A program made the translations under genes and the position numbers. From Firmicutes bacterium AF25-13AC (lineage in GTDB: Bacteria > Bacillota > Clostridia > Lachnospirales > Lachnospiraceae), in contig QUFP01000078.1 of the NCBI GenBank assembly GCA_003478935.1, forward strand, positions 1-6,505: 6,505 bases of DNA, read 5' to 3'. Position 1 is the stretch's first letter. Every line of letters starts with the position of its first letter. Under the pieces are notes generated by a model that was not told where the DNA came from, made no database searches, and saw only the letters and a list, made by a program, of their open reading frames with translations. This document shows, one piece after another, positions 5,106 to 6,505 of this stretch.

Positions 5106-5973
5106 AGAAGGAATCTTAATTGCTAAAATGCATTTTTTGTGTTGGAAGAAAGATTCGCGTGTATGGCTTGTATTTATTGTATCCGCATTTCTGGTTGTAA
5201 AAACGTTAGGCGGAATAACAAAATTTGGGCTGCAATATCAAATGACAAGTACACCGTTTCTTCTTCCAGTGTTGTTTGCGGATAATTCGATTGCAAATGG
5301 TTTGGCAAAGATTATGTTATACTTTGCATTTATTGTTTTAATATGCAATGCACCATTTAAGGACGAACGGATTTGCTACATAATTGCCAGATCAGGAAGA
5401 CGTGCATGGTGGTTAGGCGGAATTCTTTATAGTGTAGCGACATCATTTCTTTTTTTGCTATTTTTAATGATCGTAGCGGCAGGTACAATTCTTCCAGTAT
5501 GTACATTAAAGCCATATTGGGGAACGGCTGTTAAAAGTCTTATAATAGCAAGTGGCGATATAAAGGCGCAGTATTTGGAGAGCAGTCTTCCAAGTGATGT
5601 CATAACACTTTTGTATCCACCGGCAGCACAAATGATTACATTTATAACGGTATGGTTGAACTTGATCTTTTTGTCACTTCTTATCTATTTTGTTAATGGC
5701 TGTAATGAAAAAATAAAGCTGGGAAGCATGGTAGCAGCCGCGCTGGTGCTGTTAGATCCAGTAATTAGGTGGATTGCCTATACCCCATCGAGGTTTTGGC
5801 TATATTATATTTCGCCAGTTAGTTGGAGCAGCATAGAAAATTGGACTATTGTAGGAAGTACACATCCGTTGAATGGACAGATTGTAGTATGCGCAAGTAT
5901 CATTTTGAATCTGATTATGTTATGCCTTACATTTATAGTTGAAAAAAGAAGCATAGTGCAAAACAATCAGTAA
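5092..5973 (+). CDS. ABC transporter permease subunit 2 (ABC-2-like)
   Basis: Encodes 293 residues from GTG 5092; a TTG at 5086 would add two residues but is too close to the RBS. The frame overlaps the end of permease 1 by 14 nt. About six membrane segments are seen at 24-40, 71-87, 107-138, 180-203, 210-227 and 264-284. A basic loop at 89-112 (FKDERICYIIARSGRRAWWL) parallels the loop of permease 1. An extracellular loop of about 40 residues lies between the third and fourth segments, and another with SPVSWSSIENWT precedes the last. The C-terminus is short and charged. With permease 1 it should form a heterodimeric channel driven by the ATPase encoded 27 bp downstream. No substrate-specific motif is visible. 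Confidence 0.75.
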   Translation: MEWIREGILIAKMHFLCWKKDSRVWLVFIVSAFLVVKTLGGITKFGLQYQMTSTPFLLPVLFADNSIANGLAKIMLYFAFIVLICNAPFKDERICYIIARSGRRAWWLGGILYSVATSFLFLLFLMIVAAGTILPVCTLKPYWGTAVKSLIIASGDIKAQYLESSLPSDVITLLYPPAAQMITFITVWLNLIFLSLLIYFVNGCNEKIKLGSMVAAALVLLDPVIRWIAYTPSRFWLYYISPVSWSSIENWTIVGSTHPLNGQIVVCASIILNLIMLCLTFIVEKRSIVQNNQ

Positions 5974-6000
5974 TTGACAAAATAAAAAGAGGTGAGAACT

Positions 6001-6505
6001 ATGGCAGAAATTGTAGTTTGTGATATCAGCAAAAAATTTGGACAACAGGTTGTTTTGGATCACATATCAATGAAACTTTCGTCTCCACATATTTATGGAC
6101 TTGTTGGCAGAAATGGTAGTGGAAAAACGATGCTGATGCGCCATTTATGTGGGTTTGTGCGTCCAGATAGTGGCAAAATATTGATTGATGGAAAGGTGTT
6201 AAATAAAGAAATTGAAAAACCAGAAAAACTAGGAATTATTATTGAGAATCCAGGATTTCTACCAGAGTATTCGGGTTATTATAATTTACATTTATTTGCT
6301 CTAATACAAAACAAAATTAAAAAGGAAGAAATTCGCGAGGCAATGCGCATAGTTGGACTTGATCCAGACAGTAAAAAACACGTAGGAAAATATTCTCTCG
6401 GAATGCGCCAGCGCCTTGGCATTGCACAGGCGATCATGGAAGATCCGGATATTCTTCTTTTGGATGAGCCGTTAAATGGACTTGACAACGAGGGTGTAGA
6501 AGAAA
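6001..6505 (+). CDS. ABC transporter ATP-binding protein, BcrA-like (partial, cut by window end)
   Basis: The first 168 residues are visible, starting at the ATG at 6001 with AGGTGA 5 nt upstream. Walker A is GRNGSGKT (36-43). At the Q-loop position the sequence is IIIENPGF with Glu82 rather than Gln, as is usual in BcrA-type drug and lantibiotic exporter ATPases. The signature is SLGMRQRLG (132-140), Walker B is ILLLDEP (151-157), and the D-loop is GLD (160-162). All core motifs up to the D-loop are intact; the H-loop lies beyond the window. It follows permease 2 by 27 bp in the same direction and should energise the two permeases. The family assignment is firm, the substrate is not known. 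Confidence 0.92.
   Translation, partial: MAEIVVCDISKKFGQQVVLDHISMKLSSPHIYGLVGRNGSGKTMLMRHLCGFVRPDSGKILIDGKVLNKEIEKPEKLGIIIENPGFLPEYSGYYNLHLFALIQNKIKKEEIREAMRIVGLDPDSKKHVGKYSLGMRQRLGIAQAIMEDPDILLLDEPLNGLDNEGVEE

Noticed and set aside
5977..6000. TTGACA-like -35 just before the ATPase gene
   Set aside because: No -10 follows at 16-18 nt; the gene is explained by read-through from the operon.
6279..6488. A 69-codon open frame on the minus strand
   Set aside because: It is antisense to the ABC ATPase, whose signature and Walker B motifs lie on the plus strand here.

Overview
The window looks like a low-GC Gram-positive chromosome, most likely an anaerobic gut clostridium of the Lachnospiraceae type. 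The grounds are the AT-rich composition, strong GGAGG-type ribosome binding sites, extended -10 promoters, a lipoprotein with a Gram-positive style signal, and a fragmentary left-edge gene whose N-terminus resembles a family common in Lachnospiraceae. Taxonomy is inferred, since no rRNA or marker gene is present.

Layout. Positions 1-59 hold the start of a leftward gene (putative Rpn-like nuclease-fold family). Positions 60-294 are intergenic and carry a very good sigma-A promoter for the next gene. Positions 295-2214 (+) encode a 639-residue cytoplasmic regulator with an internally repeated plan: XRE-type helix-turn-helix, helical TPR-like region, second helix-turn-helix, second TPR-like region. 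Only 8 bp beyond its stop, and convergent with it, is a 58-codon leftward gene (2223-2399) for a small exported peptide with a signal sequence and a hydrophilic tail. From the far side of the 2400-2655 divergent region runs a rightward operon: a secreted beta-rich protein of about 128 mature residues (2656-3117, possibly DUF2712-like), a putative lipoprotein (3206-4315), two six-helix ABC permeases (4299-5105 and 5092-5973), and an ABC ATPase cut by the window end (6001-6505).

The most striking feature is the divergent control region. A perfect 17-bp box, TTTTGGTCATGTACTTT, occurs once for each promoter in opposite orientation. In both directions it lies exactly 12 nt upstream of an extended -10 element starting TGCTAT. 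The box sits where the -35 element should be, and the hexamer there is poor, as expected for activator-dependent promoters. The peptide gene and the secreted protein/ABC operon therefore look co-activated by one factor.

Working model (inference): the HTH-TPR protein is an RRNPP-like peptide-responsive regulator, the small exported peptide is its pheromone precursor, and the box is its operator. The pheromone gene would be in a positive loop, and the output would be a secreted DUF2712-like protein with a lipoprotein and an ABC-2 exporter of bacteriocin/immunity-like layout. The sequence shows the architecture, the shared promoters and the export signals. It does not show the ligand, the DNA contact or the function of the secreted protein.
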